DNA of 64,000 nucleotides from Nannochloris sp. 'desiccata' (Eukaryota; Chlorophyta; Trebouxiophyceae; Chlorellales; Chlorellaceae). Position 1 is the stretch's first letter; each line of letters begins with the position of its first letter. Position numbers and translations under genes: made by a program. Below the pieces are notes generated by a model. It was not told the origin of the DNA, searched no databases, and was given only the letters and a program-made list of their open reading frames with translations. Positions 23,549-34,696 of this stretch are shown here, piece after piece. The stretch is from contig JAGTXX020000001.1 in NCBI GenBank assembly GCA_019044685.2, forward strand, positions 372,001-436,000, written 5' to 3'.

Positions 23549-24855
23549 CTAACTCGTTTTCTGGCTATCTGCATCAGACGGAGCTCTTCGTAAATTCAAC
23601 CTACTTGTACTCGTTCTCGGTATCGCAGGCAATAACCTCAATCGAATTACCATCACTGTGACGTTATCTCCAGGCGTCCCCGAATGCAACGTCCCTCGTT
23701 GCCGCTGCAATGCCTCTACGACCAACCAATTCGCCGTTAATTGCGGGTCATTCGTATTTGCACGTAGTCTTTGCCTTGATTGCGTTACTACTGACGATTC
23801 TGGGGTGTAATAATCCCATAAACCGTCGGTAGCTACTATCAGAAACTCGTCTGTAGGCTCTATTGTTCTGACGGAAATTTCCGGCTCCGAGATGAGTGGC
23901 CCACAAAGAGCACCTGTAGAGGTATCTCTCCATTTTAACGGTGGACCTAGATCATAGTCGCCTATTGTACGACAGACATTAATGTCACTGCCTTCTATAT
24001 GATCTGAAAAGATAGATATGCCTGCTGAAGAGAATCTTTTTTTCTCGCTTTCCACTGGTGGGTTGTGTGCTTCTGAGAGTGCTTCTGGGGCACCTCGACT
24101 CGACAGGATGGTTTTGCAATCTCCTACGTTGGCTGTGTAGATTTGATTGCCAGCTATGGCATGGATTATGATGGTGGTGCCGCCTGTGGGAAGGCGACCG
24201 CTACTGTGAGCTTCAAAAGCAATGTCATCCAATGACCGAATAGTTGCCGCCTGTCAAATGACAAAAAATAGAAATAGTGATTTTTTAATTGATTTTTAAC
24301 TTCGAGGAGATGAGTATTCAAGTGATCAAGACTATTTTTAGATCCTTGTATTCGTATAAACAAAACAGATGAACAGTTGTTCTTACCAAGGCTGATTCTA
24401 GGTCTGTAGGCCACTTGGTGATGGCGTCAATAAAAGCAACTGGTAGTCTATCCGCTATTAATTCTGCTATGTGGTGGCCATGATGGCCGTCCAATACCGC
24501 TCCAACGGAAACTCGTGTCCCATCAGGTAAGCGTGTGGAGAATGCGGTGCTACGGTCGTCTTGATAGGGGCGACCACCAGAGTTACTAGCTACGCCAAAC
24601 GCAGAACGAGAAACAATCTGAGAAAAGGAAAAAAAATCGCCATGGGAAGTGAATTAAGTGCGCCGTAGAATGAAAATGCGTAACGTTTGTATTGTATCTA
24701 CTTACCTCATCGTCGTCCGCAAGGTTGGGCTGTGTTAAATCGCTCAATTCGTCAAAATTGGATGAGAGACGATGTTTCCCGTTGCCATTACCCGAGTCAA
24801 GAGTTAAGGACTCAAAGCTCTGTTGTGATGATTCAAAAGCTTCGTCAAGATCCAT
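23549..24855 (-). CDS. PP2C-type Ser/Thr protein phosphatase
   Basis: Three exons, complement of 24706-24855, 24387-24617 and 23549-24250, all phase 0, encode 360 aa. PPM/PP2C phosphatases dephosphorylate Ser/Thr residues with two bound Mn or Mg ions. Visible motifs in order: RPYQDDRS (first metal Asp), VLDGHHGHH (the second metal motif, normally DGHGG), GGTTIIIHAI, ANVGDCKTIL, SSAGISIF, CRTIGDYDLG, ATDGLWDYY (Asp ligand) and GDNVTVMVI (Asp ligand). All metal Asp residues are kept. The first 50 residues are acidic and disordered-looking. The start ATG at 24853-24855 is chosen as the first Met in the first exon. It is divergent from beta-tubulin. Confidence 0.9.
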
Positions 24856-25253
24856 TAAAAACTCCGCGCAGAACAAAAATTATCGAGCAACTTCATTTCT
24901 AATAAAAAATCGAGCCCAATTTGAAGAATACAAGGCTGTATTAAAATGATGAGCAAATGCCCGAATATCAGATTTATTGATCTATTTTTGCGTTTGTGTG
25001 ATTGATATAATTAGCCCCGAAAGAGTATAAATTAGTTTTGCTTGAACCAAAAAACATTAGGAAGAAGGTCTCCTAAAATCAAATTTCGCACAGAAAAATA
25101 ACAGAAACCTGACATTTTGAGCATTTCTAAAGACTTGTTCGTATTTATCACAAGTAAGTATGAGTCCAGACACCTGGTCTCTGGTCACATCAGCTTGGAA
25201 TTATATTAAATTGAAAACTTTTGCTGTCATGCAGGTGAAAAAGAGGAATAAAA
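24856..25253. promoter_or_regulatory. Divergent upstream region, PP2C / beta-tubulin
   Basis: A 398-base AT-rich interval lies between the start codons of the two divergent genes and must carry both promoters. A TATAAATTA occurs near 25026-25034 on the plus strand. No gene is visible in it. Confidence 0.35.
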
Positions 25254-27081
25254 ATGCGTGAAATCGTTCACGTTCAGGTATGCCGATGTGATCAACTTCT
25301 CTAAACGAGTGGAGGACCGCCTGCTGTAGCTTGTTGCAGAATGACATGACAGTTGGCAACAAACTAACCTTTAATCAAATTCCTCCCTTGCCAAACCTAT
25401 AGGCCGGTCAATGCGGTAACCAAATTGGAGCAAAATTCTGGGAAGTAGTATCTGAGGAACATGGCGTCGATGCCACCGGTACCGTAAGCTTTTTCATATT
25501 TTCAGGAATTTGCTGCATTCTTATATGAGGCAGCACAAGATCACCAAAGCTACAGTCTTTAACCCCCCTAATTAATATTCAATCATTCTATATATTGCAG
25601 TATTGCGGAGACAGCGACTTGCAGCTCGAGCGCATGAACGTCTACTTCAATGAAGCAAGCGGCGGTCGCTATGTGCCCCGCGCAGTCTTGCTTGATTTGG
25701 TAAGCTCTCTTCCTCTCAGCCAGTAGTTCTACCAAGATTCTGATTACGTAAACACTTATAAATTCACTAAATAAAAACAAAAACACATGCTAAATAGTTT
25801 ATTTCAACTTAACTTCAGGAACCCGGCACCATGGACGCCATTCGCTCCGGCCCCATTGGCCAAATCTTCCGCCCTGACAACTTTGTCTTTGGCCAATCTG
25901 GCGCCGGTAATAACTGGGCAAAAGGTCACTACACCGAAGGTGCCGAGTTAATCGACTCTGTCCTCGATGTTGTCCGCAAGGAAGCTGAAGGCTGCGACTG
26001 CCTTCAGGGTTTCCAGCTCTGCCACTCTCTCGGTGGCGGTACCGGCTCTGGTATGGGAACTCTCCTCATCTCCAAGATCCGAGAAGAATACCCTGATCGT
26101 ATGATGTGTACTTTCTCTGTTGTACCTTCCCCTAAGGTCTCTGACACTGTTGTTGAGCCTTATAACGCTACTTTATCAGTCCATCAGTTGGTAGAAAACG
26201 CTGACGAGTGCTTCATTCTCGATAATGAAGCTTTATACGACATCTGCTTCCGTACTTTGAAGCTCTCCAACCCTACTTTCGGTGATCTCAACCACTTGAT
26301 CTCTGAAGTCATGTCTGGAATCACCTGTTGCCTTCGCTTCCCTGGTCAGCTCAATGCTGATCTTCGTAAGCTTGCCGTCAACTTGATCCCCTTCCCCCGC
26401 CTCCACTTCTTCATGGTTGGTTTCGCTCCTTTGACTGCTCGTGGCAGCCAGCAATACCGTAACTTGTCTGTTCCTGAGCTTACCCATCAAATGTGGGATG
26501 CTAAAAATATGATGTGTGCTGCTGATCCCCGCCATGGTCGTTATTTGACCGCCTCTGCTCTCTTCCGAGGAAAGATGTCCTCTAAAGAAGTTGATGACCA
26601 GATGATGAATGTTCAGAATAAGAACAGTAGCTACTTTGTGGAATGGATTCCTAACAACGTGAAATCTTCCATCTGCGATGTAAGTTCTTTACATATTTTT
26701 TCTTTAGCGAGGAGTTTTTTCATCAGGTTTATTTTCCTGTGGCAGAAATCCTCGATACCTAATTTTATATTGATTGATGATTAATTTGTCCTGTGTGTTT
26801 TCTTTCTTTCTATCTTTCTACAGGTTCCTCCTACCGGTATGAGCATGAGTTCCACCTTTATCGGTAACTCCACCGCCGTTCAGGAGATGTTCAAGCGTGT
26901 CAGCGAGCAGTTCACTGCCATGTTCCGTCGCAAGGCTTTCTTGCATTGGTACACTGGTGAGGGTATGGACGAGATGGAATTCACTGAAGCTGAATCTAAT
27001 ATGAATGATCTTGTATCTGAATATCAGCAGTATCAAGAAGCTTCTCTTGATGTAGAGGATAACTATGATGACGAGTACTAA
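25254..27081 (+). CDS. TUBB: Beta-tubulin
   Basis: Five exons, 25254-25277, 25403-25483, 25601-25699, 25819-26679 and 26824-27081, all joined in phase 0, give 440 aa. Beta-tubulin is half of the microtubule dimer and binds exchangeable GTP. The N-terminal MREI tetrapeptide, the autoregulation signal for tubulin mRNA, is intact. AGQCGNQIG and the GTP signature GGGTGSGMG are present, as is [20 protein letters not shown]. The tail is short and acidic, ending [10 protein letters not shown]. The first exon codes for only eight residues. Codon use in the fourth exon is strongly C-ending compared with neighbours, as expected for a highly expressed gene. Four introns in a short gene is the highest density in this window. 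Confidence 0.97.
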
Positions 27082-27721
27082 ATCTAATTTCTAATTGAAG
27101 AGGAACGCACTTTAGTAATATATTACCATCACAAACAAAACAAAAAAAGATGTTGTGTAGCGTTCATTGGAAGGAAGCAAAGCGTGGCTGCAAAGTTTCG
27201 TTCGCTTGCTTTCAATGTTCGTTATTTATTTCCCTCCCCATCCCATTGACGGAACTCACACAATTGAGGGCAGTTGTTGTTAGTTGGTTACTTGAACTGC
27301 GAATCAATACCTAGTACCTGTTTGTTTGACTTTTCCTTTGTTTTCCAAATAACAACGTTATAATACTTTGCCCCTTGTGGGGAAGAAAGTCTTTATCCAG
27401 CTCTTACTTTAAAGATGCTGGGAAAGATTCTCTTTCGATCTGCATTTCCGAACGATATAATACTATAATAGATAGGCCTGTAATTTTCCATTGACTAAGT
27501 TAATTTTTACAGAATATTATTATGGCTCTCCGTCCACATAAAAAAAACGGGCCCGGTGACTAGTACAAAGGGGGGAAAGATACGAAACAGCGGTATTGTT
27601 GTCATAACATGAGGTAAAGATAGTAGATATGTTAATGGAAATAAGTAAAGAAAGGTGATAAATGTAAAGGTCCGCTGCACTAATGTTTGGCAAAATTAAT
27701 CATTAATTTTCTATCTTCTTT
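27082..27721. other. Intergenic region, convergent 3' flanks
   Basis: A 640-base interval lies between the 3' ends of beta-tubulin and the kinase gene. It is AT-rich with several homopolymer runs. I see no coding frame, RNA gene or repeat. Confidence 0.4.
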
Positions 27722-30700
27722 TTAGAAAGGGCTGGTCAAGTTGGCTGCAGGGGCAGGTTGCGCTTCTCTATCATTTCCAATACCACGTAAAATAGCTAAT
27801 ATTTCTTTGAAATTGGGCCTCTCGTCTGGATCCCACGCTGTGCACACAGCAACTAGATCAGATAGACTCTGCACAACTTTTCTCGCAGTGGCAGTCGTGC
27901 AGCTATCTGGCACTTTTGGAGGATTTAAACGCATAGACCCAGGATCTAATACCCATTGAGTCTGAATCTGAATCCCATCCATGCCGTAGTAAGGCCTTTT
28001 TCGTTCTAAAAGCTCCCACAAAAGTACTCCAAACGAGTAAACATCCGCTTTTAGCAAGCGCTCCTCGTTGAATTCTTCCGCAGCTTTGGGTGTTTCTGGG
28101 TGCAGCAACTCTGGTGCACAATACGCTGCGGTACCTATCACCCCAGGAGTAAGAGTGCGAAGCAATGGTGAGAGACCTGTACCAAACTTCCCAGGGTCCA
28201 AATGAGCTTGCGCTGCTCGGTGCGCTCGAGTATCAGCTCCATACCTAGCCATTCCAAAATCGCCAATTTTCATCACAAATCCATGCCCAATAAAGATATT
28301 AGCAGGTTTTAAATCTCGATGAAGAACAGGAGGCGACCGAGTATGTAAATGCAACATGCCACGAGCGATAGAACGCACTATAGGCATCAATTTTGCAGGG
28401 TCCATTTTCAAAGCAGAAGAGGAAGAACCTTGGTGAATCAACACATCTAAAGTACCACGAGGGCAGAGTTCCATGATGAGATAAGTATGTCCACCGTGCT
28501 GAGCAAGTCCGCGAAGGTTGACTACGTTGTCATGCCACCCAGCTTGGAGGTGCAAGTCTACTTCGTCTTGAGACGAGGCGCGTTTGACTGCAACGGGGGT
28601 TTCTTGGAACCAAGCAGCATATACAGGACCCTCTGCAGACAATAAATATAGATAAATGAGGTATTTGATTAGGAAATAAGAGAATGTAGAGTAGGAGAAG
28701 GTATTAAATGAAAGAAAGGTGTTGGGCAACAACAGAAAGGCCAAGAAACGTTGAAAAGAAGTGGGCTTATTTTTGCGCTTATTTTATCGATATAATAATT
28801 TAACTTACCAGCTCCTTCTCCGAGCATACGTCCAAAAGTAAGCTGCTCAAAATCAATCAACTCCATATTCACAGCCACAACACTTCGAGCTACACTATGC
28901 GGAGTCGCACTAGGTGAAGGACTTCCTTCTACACTACCTCCTCCTCCGTTGACAGCACCACTGCCACTCATCTGATACGTTGCCATGCCAGCATCAAACA
29001 TAGCTTGCCAGAGTTTCGACCCGGGAGCTATTTGAGGGCCCAAACTATCATACCTAGCCAAAGCACCACCAGGAGCACCGACTTGACCAGGAGGGGGTGA
29101 GTGGATATGCCAACTCACGTCGCTGCCAATTCTTTGCAATGCAGCAACAGCATTAGGGAAAGGAGCAGGCAATCCATGAGCACCACCCCCACCCCCTCCA
29201 CCAACAGACGTTTCGCTGTCAGCAGGTTCCAAACCAGAAAAAGCATGCTGTAAAGTGTGCATTGGTGCAGAAGCATACCGCATTAAAGGAGTTGCGTTGA
29301 CTACTGCACCTGCATTGACTCCAGCAGCGACTGCCCTTGAAGAAACAGCTGCTGGACCACCACCGTTGACCATATTAGCAGGTTTTAAGGGGCTACTATG
29401 ACGCGGTCGAGACATTACTGCAGCGATACCACCGCAACTTTTGCCACCGCTTCCACCACCAGCAGAGCCAGGAGAAAGACTGGAAGCTCGAAGAATCGTG
29501 CCAGCAACAGTATTGCTAGTGTTATTATTTTGAGCAAACCTACTATGTGCACCATTGGCTACGATATGATACACCCCTCCACCAGGGCCGAAATCCAGAG
29601 ATGCAGCAGGGGTAAAACTACCACTTCCTTCTGGAACAGGTGGCATAATAAGACCAGCACCGCCATCAAGGGAGGTGCTGCGAAGGTGCCGGGAGCGGGA
29701 GCCAGAGGTCAATGTAGAAGGAGGAATAGGAACAGAAGCGTTATTGCGTGTCGGGGTATCAAATAACCTTCTCGTTCCATAGGATGGTGGGATATAGCCA
29801 CCAGAGGAATACGAGGGCGATAAAGGGGAGTAGGTATTACTACTGCCTCTACCACCACCACTGCAACTGGCAGCGCCAGCGTTTGCTTCTACATCAAACG
29901 GACTAGGAGGCGTTCCAACTACATTTCTATTAGTAACAAAGGTGATCTGGCGGGCAGCGCCTTCTGCAGCATGCTGGAAACCGGCAGTTAAAGTATTGAC
30001 AGGGGCCGTCAACGTTCTTCGCAGCCAAGAACGAGTATCTACTCCACCAACACGATCTTGATGTCTTCTGGATTTACTAGGAGAAGTCTCATTACCAATA
30101 ACTATTTGTGTTTGAGTATGTAAAGGAGGGGTTCCGTTCCTTCCACGGGTAGGTGTCCTTTGCCGTAACACACTTCCCCCGCTCCCGCCTACAAGAGCAG
30201 TACCGGTGAGTCTTCTCCGTGGCGTTGAGTTATTCACAGCAGTTGCGTGTAAAGAAATAACACGATGCCCTACAACGTCCCCGCCATTACTATTATTGTT
30301 ATTATTATTTTTTGGTGTAGCGCTACCATCTAATACTTCATTTTTGTCGCTATGTTCTCGTGATGAAAGATGTCCTTTCTCAAGATCATCATTTTCATCC
30401 TTTCCAGCGTGTTTAGAAACAGTCCTCGTAGTAGTAGGATCGTTATCATAGAGACAATATTCTGGAGAAGGTGGTTGTGAACATGTATCTCCCAACGCCT
30501 TCCTTGCTTGCCATGCAGCGTACTCCAAAGCTTCTTTACTGACAAGGCCAGCAGCACTTGCTCGATTAGAAGCTGAGGCGAGCCTATGAAGCAATCGATT
30601 TGGAGAACCTGGTTGCTGTTCAGAGAATGAAGACGTTGCCCAAGCACCACCTTCTCTATTGCTGATTGAACCTCGACGGCCTAAAATTCCAGGGTGTTGT

Positions 30701-32534
30701 TCACTATTATTATGCCCTCCAGCAGCATCAAGACCGCCATTGCTGTTTTGCCGACCTTCCAATCCATCTGGATTGCCCAACAGCATCACTAACAACGTCA
30801 GCCCTCGTGCCCATGTCGCATGTAATTCAGGATCAGAGAATTTCAACCTCAGATCTGGTTCTAGGGTCAAAGAAAGTGTAATCGTAAAATCTTCCGTACA
30901 ACACGATACACTTTCTACATGAACCAGTAGTACAAATTTTCTCCAGTCCCATCGGAGTGTGGATCCATCGTGAGACAGCTGGAAATATCGCCAACGACCC
31001 TTGGTGGAAGCACTTGTAGCAGCGAGGAGTTCACGGAGAGTGCGTTTGGCAGGAGATTCGCTGCCGCAGGCAGCAGCAGCAGCAGCAGCAGTCGAGGTGG
31101 AATCTGCCCCGGCGAGAGAATAAAAGGCTGTGGCGCTGGGAAGTTTAAGAAGCCAGGCACCGTGAACTAGAGGTAGAATCTCTGGAGGGACATGATGAGA
31201 GGCAGTAGTAGCAACAGCACCAGAATGAGCAGTAAGATTGATGGTAGCTCCTGCACCGCCAGTCATAGCCGTAGTAGAGCCAATGGTAATACCGCCGCCA
31301 GCGCCTTTGCCGGCTGCTCCTCTACCAGCTTTCGCAGCCTTTTGTTGAGCAGCAAAATCACGTTGATCTCGTGCTATGTCACTAACGGACAATAATCGTG
31401 CATCCCACCAAACCCAGGTATGACTAGCTACAAAGAGTACGGGATAGACAAATAAATACACCTGTCCATGAAGCTGAGTCAGACGGGAACCATAGAATAC
31501 TGAAGAAAACATAAACGCAGCTGCTACAATATAGCAAATAGGGTATGTAAACTCAGCAGCAAGGCCTAAGTGAGGACGTGCGGAGGCTACTGCTGTCCAG
31601 CAGACAACGAGCCAGGCAGCCGCAGCGGCAACACCAACGGCAGCGACAGCAATCAAAGGAGGGAGAGTTGATGCACCGCTTGGATTGACACCATTAACAA
31701 CACCAACGACGAATAGTAAGCAGAGAATTTGAATGTCTAATTTACCTACTGCGAAAAATCTACCCAGTCGGAGCCCAACGGCTCTTCTCCTCTCTGCATC
31801 TGGCAAAGTAGCGTCACAAGCTATTTTTGAATACATTCTCCACCCAAATCCTAGATATGCCCAGCGTGCGAGTGCTACAGCTACTGCTTGGAGTACAGCA
31901 CAGGCGATCACGACCCCGAGGGACGCTCCATCATTCCCAGTGTTGAGTGCCGTCTGCAGATCGATTAATCAATATAAAACCTTTGAAATTAGTATTCGTT
32001 TAGACCACACATACAATGAAAAAATTTTATATAAATAAAACGAATACATCTCTATATGATGAAATTTACTTACAGCATAGACTATGAGCTGCACAAGATT
32101 TAAGCCACCGCTGGCCATTGAAACGAGCAGCTGTGACCCGTTTTCATGATAAAACGCATCTAGAACCAGCACTAAAAAGTATATCGCTGATATTAGGATG
32201 AGAATAAGATCCTGAAGGCTGGAAAATCCAGGCTGCAAAAGAGATGACAAGGTGGTTAGGAAAATTCGTGCCAGCCAAATGCGAGGGCTGTTTAAGAGAG
32301 TATCTTGACGAGTAATCTTACTCTGGCTAGTTCTCTAGCAGCAAACGCTCCAGCTACAAAGGCTTGAACGACACAGACCACTAGAAAGAGCTTGCAGGGA
32401 CGAGGGAGGGACCGCCAAAGCTGCCATGCCCCCAACTGCATCTGATGTCCAGACTGGTTTGGCTTAATCATCGCCGCTCCAGAGCTAGCACTCTTGTTGG
32501 CCTGATGAGTAGATAAGTTTTCGGTATCCTTCAT
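27722..32534 (-). CDS. Multi-pass membrane TKL protein kinase with PH-like domain
   Basis: Four exons, complement of 32322-32534, 32074-32232, 28809-31953 and 27722-28632 (phases 0, 0, 1), encode 1475 aa. The N-terminal third is polytopic: about seven or eight hydrophobic helices, starting with KLFLVVCVVQAFVAGAF and ending with VYLFVYPVLFVASHTWVWW. A PH-like domain follows at about residues 388-518 (GRWRYFQLSHDGSTLRWDW...DPELHATWARGL). Next come about 640 Ser/Gly/Asn-rich, probably disordered residues. The C-terminal kinase has all key elements: GEGAEGPVYAAW, VAVK, HRDLKPANI, DFG, the APE segment (CAPELL) and DVYSFGVLLWEL, typical of the tyrosine-kinase-like group. A membrane receptor or lipid-responsive kinase is inferred; ligand and substrate are unknown. 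The join at the glycine-rich loop spans the last intron. Confidence 0.85.
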
Positions 32535-32803
32535 TTCCCTTTTATCTGCATTTAAGGGTTTAGTCAAACACAAAACATTTTATAATTTAGTGAAAGTAAT
32601 TTTATTTGTTGAAGTCTGTTAATGAGACATTTCCCCAGTTTATTGATTTTAGAAAAATCTAGAGTTGTATGTAATTAAGTTTATAAAGGTTTCTAGGCAG
32701 CGACTGTGTTCCTCTGGCTTTTTTTATTTTTTCCGGAGCAGGCGATATTTTTTCCGTTTGAGCCCGGATGCCCTGTTTTTTTTTTCTGGACCCTAAATAT
32801 TTT

Positions 32804-32835
32804 TTGGCCTGCGGCCGGCTTGGCCTGCGGCCGGC
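32804..32835. repeat. Perfect 16-bp tandem duplication
   Basis: The unit TTGGCCTGCGGCCGGC occurs twice head to tail without mismatch. Each unit itself contains the palindromic cores GGCC and GCCGGC. Confidence 0.9.
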
Positions 32836-33412
32836 TGTAGAGCTTCTGGCTGCATTTATGCTACTACTGCAAACATAAATAGATTCACTTTACAGTTTAG
32901 AATAAAACAAAAATCAGAAACGTCTGCTTTGAGGCTTACCCCTAGCGTCCCGCCACAACTGTTTCGCTCTTCAAAACACCACCTTGCTACTTAATTCAAA
33001 CGCAAATAATTCTATTTCATTATTAACAGCTACTTACATGCCTATATAAACAGTCAAATGCCACTAAAGCGCCTGCCTCAGCTCAGATTTTTTGATTTTA
33101 AGATCAACTGTTTTGCCCGTTCAAGCAACGCCGCCGCCCCCTTTGTTAAGGACACCCCTCGATCGTCTCTGATAGTGAGCTCAGGTCCATTCACAGAGAT
33201 ATGCATGAGCTTTTGACTACTCATAGCAACGAAAATTAATGGATTTTACAGTGGGAAAACGTGTTTAAGAATTCCGGAAGCCGGCCAAAAAATTTCCGGC
33301 GCTGCACTCTGCAGTCCTGAAAAGCGGCAAATTTTTTTTCCGGGCTTCGCCCGGAAATCCTATTTTTTTTTTCCGTTTTGCCATTTTTTTTTCCGGAGCG
33401 TTACAATGGGAT

Positions 33413-33429
33413 CCGGAAGATTCTTCCGG
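33413..33429. repeat. Perfect inverted repeat, 8-bp arms
   Basis: CCGGAAGA, one spacer base, then TCTTCCGG. A second small hairpin, CCGGGC-TTC-GCCCGG, lies at 33340-33354. Confidence 0.85.
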
Positions 33430-33607
33430 AGCGAGGAACACAGGGCAGCGATGACGAATTAATATTGCTCAACAACCGACTCGGAGGTGAATTTTATTTG
33501 CCCTTCAATTATTTTCCCATTAAATCCTCTTTTACAGTGTCTCGTGACCATATTTAACAACAATCTGAATTTACCCAACTATGAAAGTCGCCAACTAGCG
33601 GTCTGTA

Positions 33608-34495
33608 ATGTGGATATTGGAACCTTTTCGGAGATCAATTCACACAGCTCGATCTAGCAAACGCCCGCTCGTCCTTCTTTTAGGATGGCTCGGGTCACAA
33701 AGCCAGCACCTAAATAAATACGCAGAGGTATACCAAGACCAAGGTGCTCATGTGGCCATCATACAGCCCTCCATGCTGCAAACTGCCGTTCCATACGCCG
33801 CCCACCGAGGCGCTCTAAATTGTTTCGACACCCTCTCTACCTATCCAGAATGGGCCCATGGCGATGGACCCGTGGTGGTCCAATGCATGTCAAATGCAGG
33901 ATGGCTTGCATTTGGAACAATACTCCACCTTACTTCCTTGGCTGCTGCGGCAGCTCAACAAGATCCCTCTGCAGCTAGTCCCCTCACTCGTCGGCTTCAA
34001 TCAGCCCTCGCTTTCAAATCCTCCATTTTAGATAACCGATTACGTGGCATAGTAATAGATTCAGCCCCATCATATGCAACTGATCCAATATGGGCTCGAG
34101 GAAGTGTTTCAGCAGTGCTAGGAAAGTCTGCCGAAACAGTCGGGGATGATCTGCCTGCCACCGTCGCTGCTGCTCGACATCTTGCAGAAAGGTATTTAGC
34201 TCTCCCTTCTATTTCACGCCATCTACGTGAAACGCGTGCGGCATGGGGTAAAATTTCTCTAAATATACCGCAATTGTACCTTTATTCTACTGCGGATGCG
34301 TTGATCCCAGCGCAGCAAATCGAAAATTTTATAGAGCTGCAACGACGGCGGGGTGCTTCAGTGTTTGATCATTGCTGGAGTGATTCAGGCCATTGTGAGC
34401 ATCTACGTCTTTATCCTGAACAGTATACACGAATAGTACACAGTTTTGTAGAGCGGTGCCTGACTGATATCCCCGCTGCTGAATCTACTTTGTAG
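33608..34495 (+). CDS. TMEM53/DUF829-type alpha/beta hydrolase
   Basis: A single-exon gene of 295 aa. The N-terminus RPLVLLLGWLGSQSQHLNKY matches the start of the DUF829/TMEM53 family (PLV-LLGW-G...KY), followed by the Y-G pattern. The likely nucleophile is Ser in QCMSNAGW (about residue 99). A later Asp (near STADALIP) and His (DSGHCEHLRLYPEQY) could complete the triad. Family members are poorly characterised; human TMEM53 sits in the nuclear envelope, and plant and fungal homologues are of unknown function. The first 20 residues, rich in Arg and Ser, could be an organelle presequence. Activity is inferred from fold motifs only. Confidence 0.8.
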   Translation: MWILEPFRRSIHTARSSKRPLVLLLGWLGSQSQHLNKYAEVYQDQGAHVAIIQPSMLQTAVPYAAHRGALNCFDTLSTYPEWAHGDGPVVVQCMSNAGWLAFGTILHLTSLAAAAAQQDPSAASPLTRRLQSALAFKSSILDNRLRGIVIDSAPSYATDPIWARGSVSAVLGKSAETVGDDLPATVAAARHLAERYLALPSISRHLRETRAAWGKISLNIPQLYLYSTADALIPAQQIENFIELQRRRGASVFDHCWSDSGHCEHLRLYPEQYTRIVHSFVERCLTDIPAAESTL

Positions 34496-34696
34496 AGATT
34501 AAAATAAATTAAATAAAAAGTAAATAAAGTCTTCCCGCCCTCACGGTTTTCTGTTTTTCTATTTTATATATATTTCTGACTGTTGTTAACCATGCCTTGA
34601 CTTCTATTTTACAAAATTCGTTAATTTACTCATACAATAGCGTGTTAATGTGCCATAAAGACATTAACTTAATCAATTAGCTCAATTAATCAAACC

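Larger units (their letters stand above)
32713..33430. repeat. Dispersed T-tract plus CCG(G) motif cluster
   Basis: At least eight copies of a run of 6-12 T followed directly by CCGG, CCGT or a close variant occur here in two groups (32713-32840 and 33270-33430). TTCCGGAGC recurs three times. Such motifs are not seen elsewhere in the window. Confidence 0.6.
32535..33607. other. Long intergenic region with T-tract/CCGG motif island
   Basis: A 1073-base interval lies between the kinase start codon and the TMEM53-like gene, so it carries both promoters. No coding frame is convincing. It contains the repeated GC-rich motifs listed separately. Confidence 0.5.

Noticed and set aside
30915..31170. 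Frames on both strands across the kinase linker
   Set aside because: The triplet-rich Ser/Ala/Gln coding leaves several frames open by composition; the kinase frame is the only one that splices correctly.
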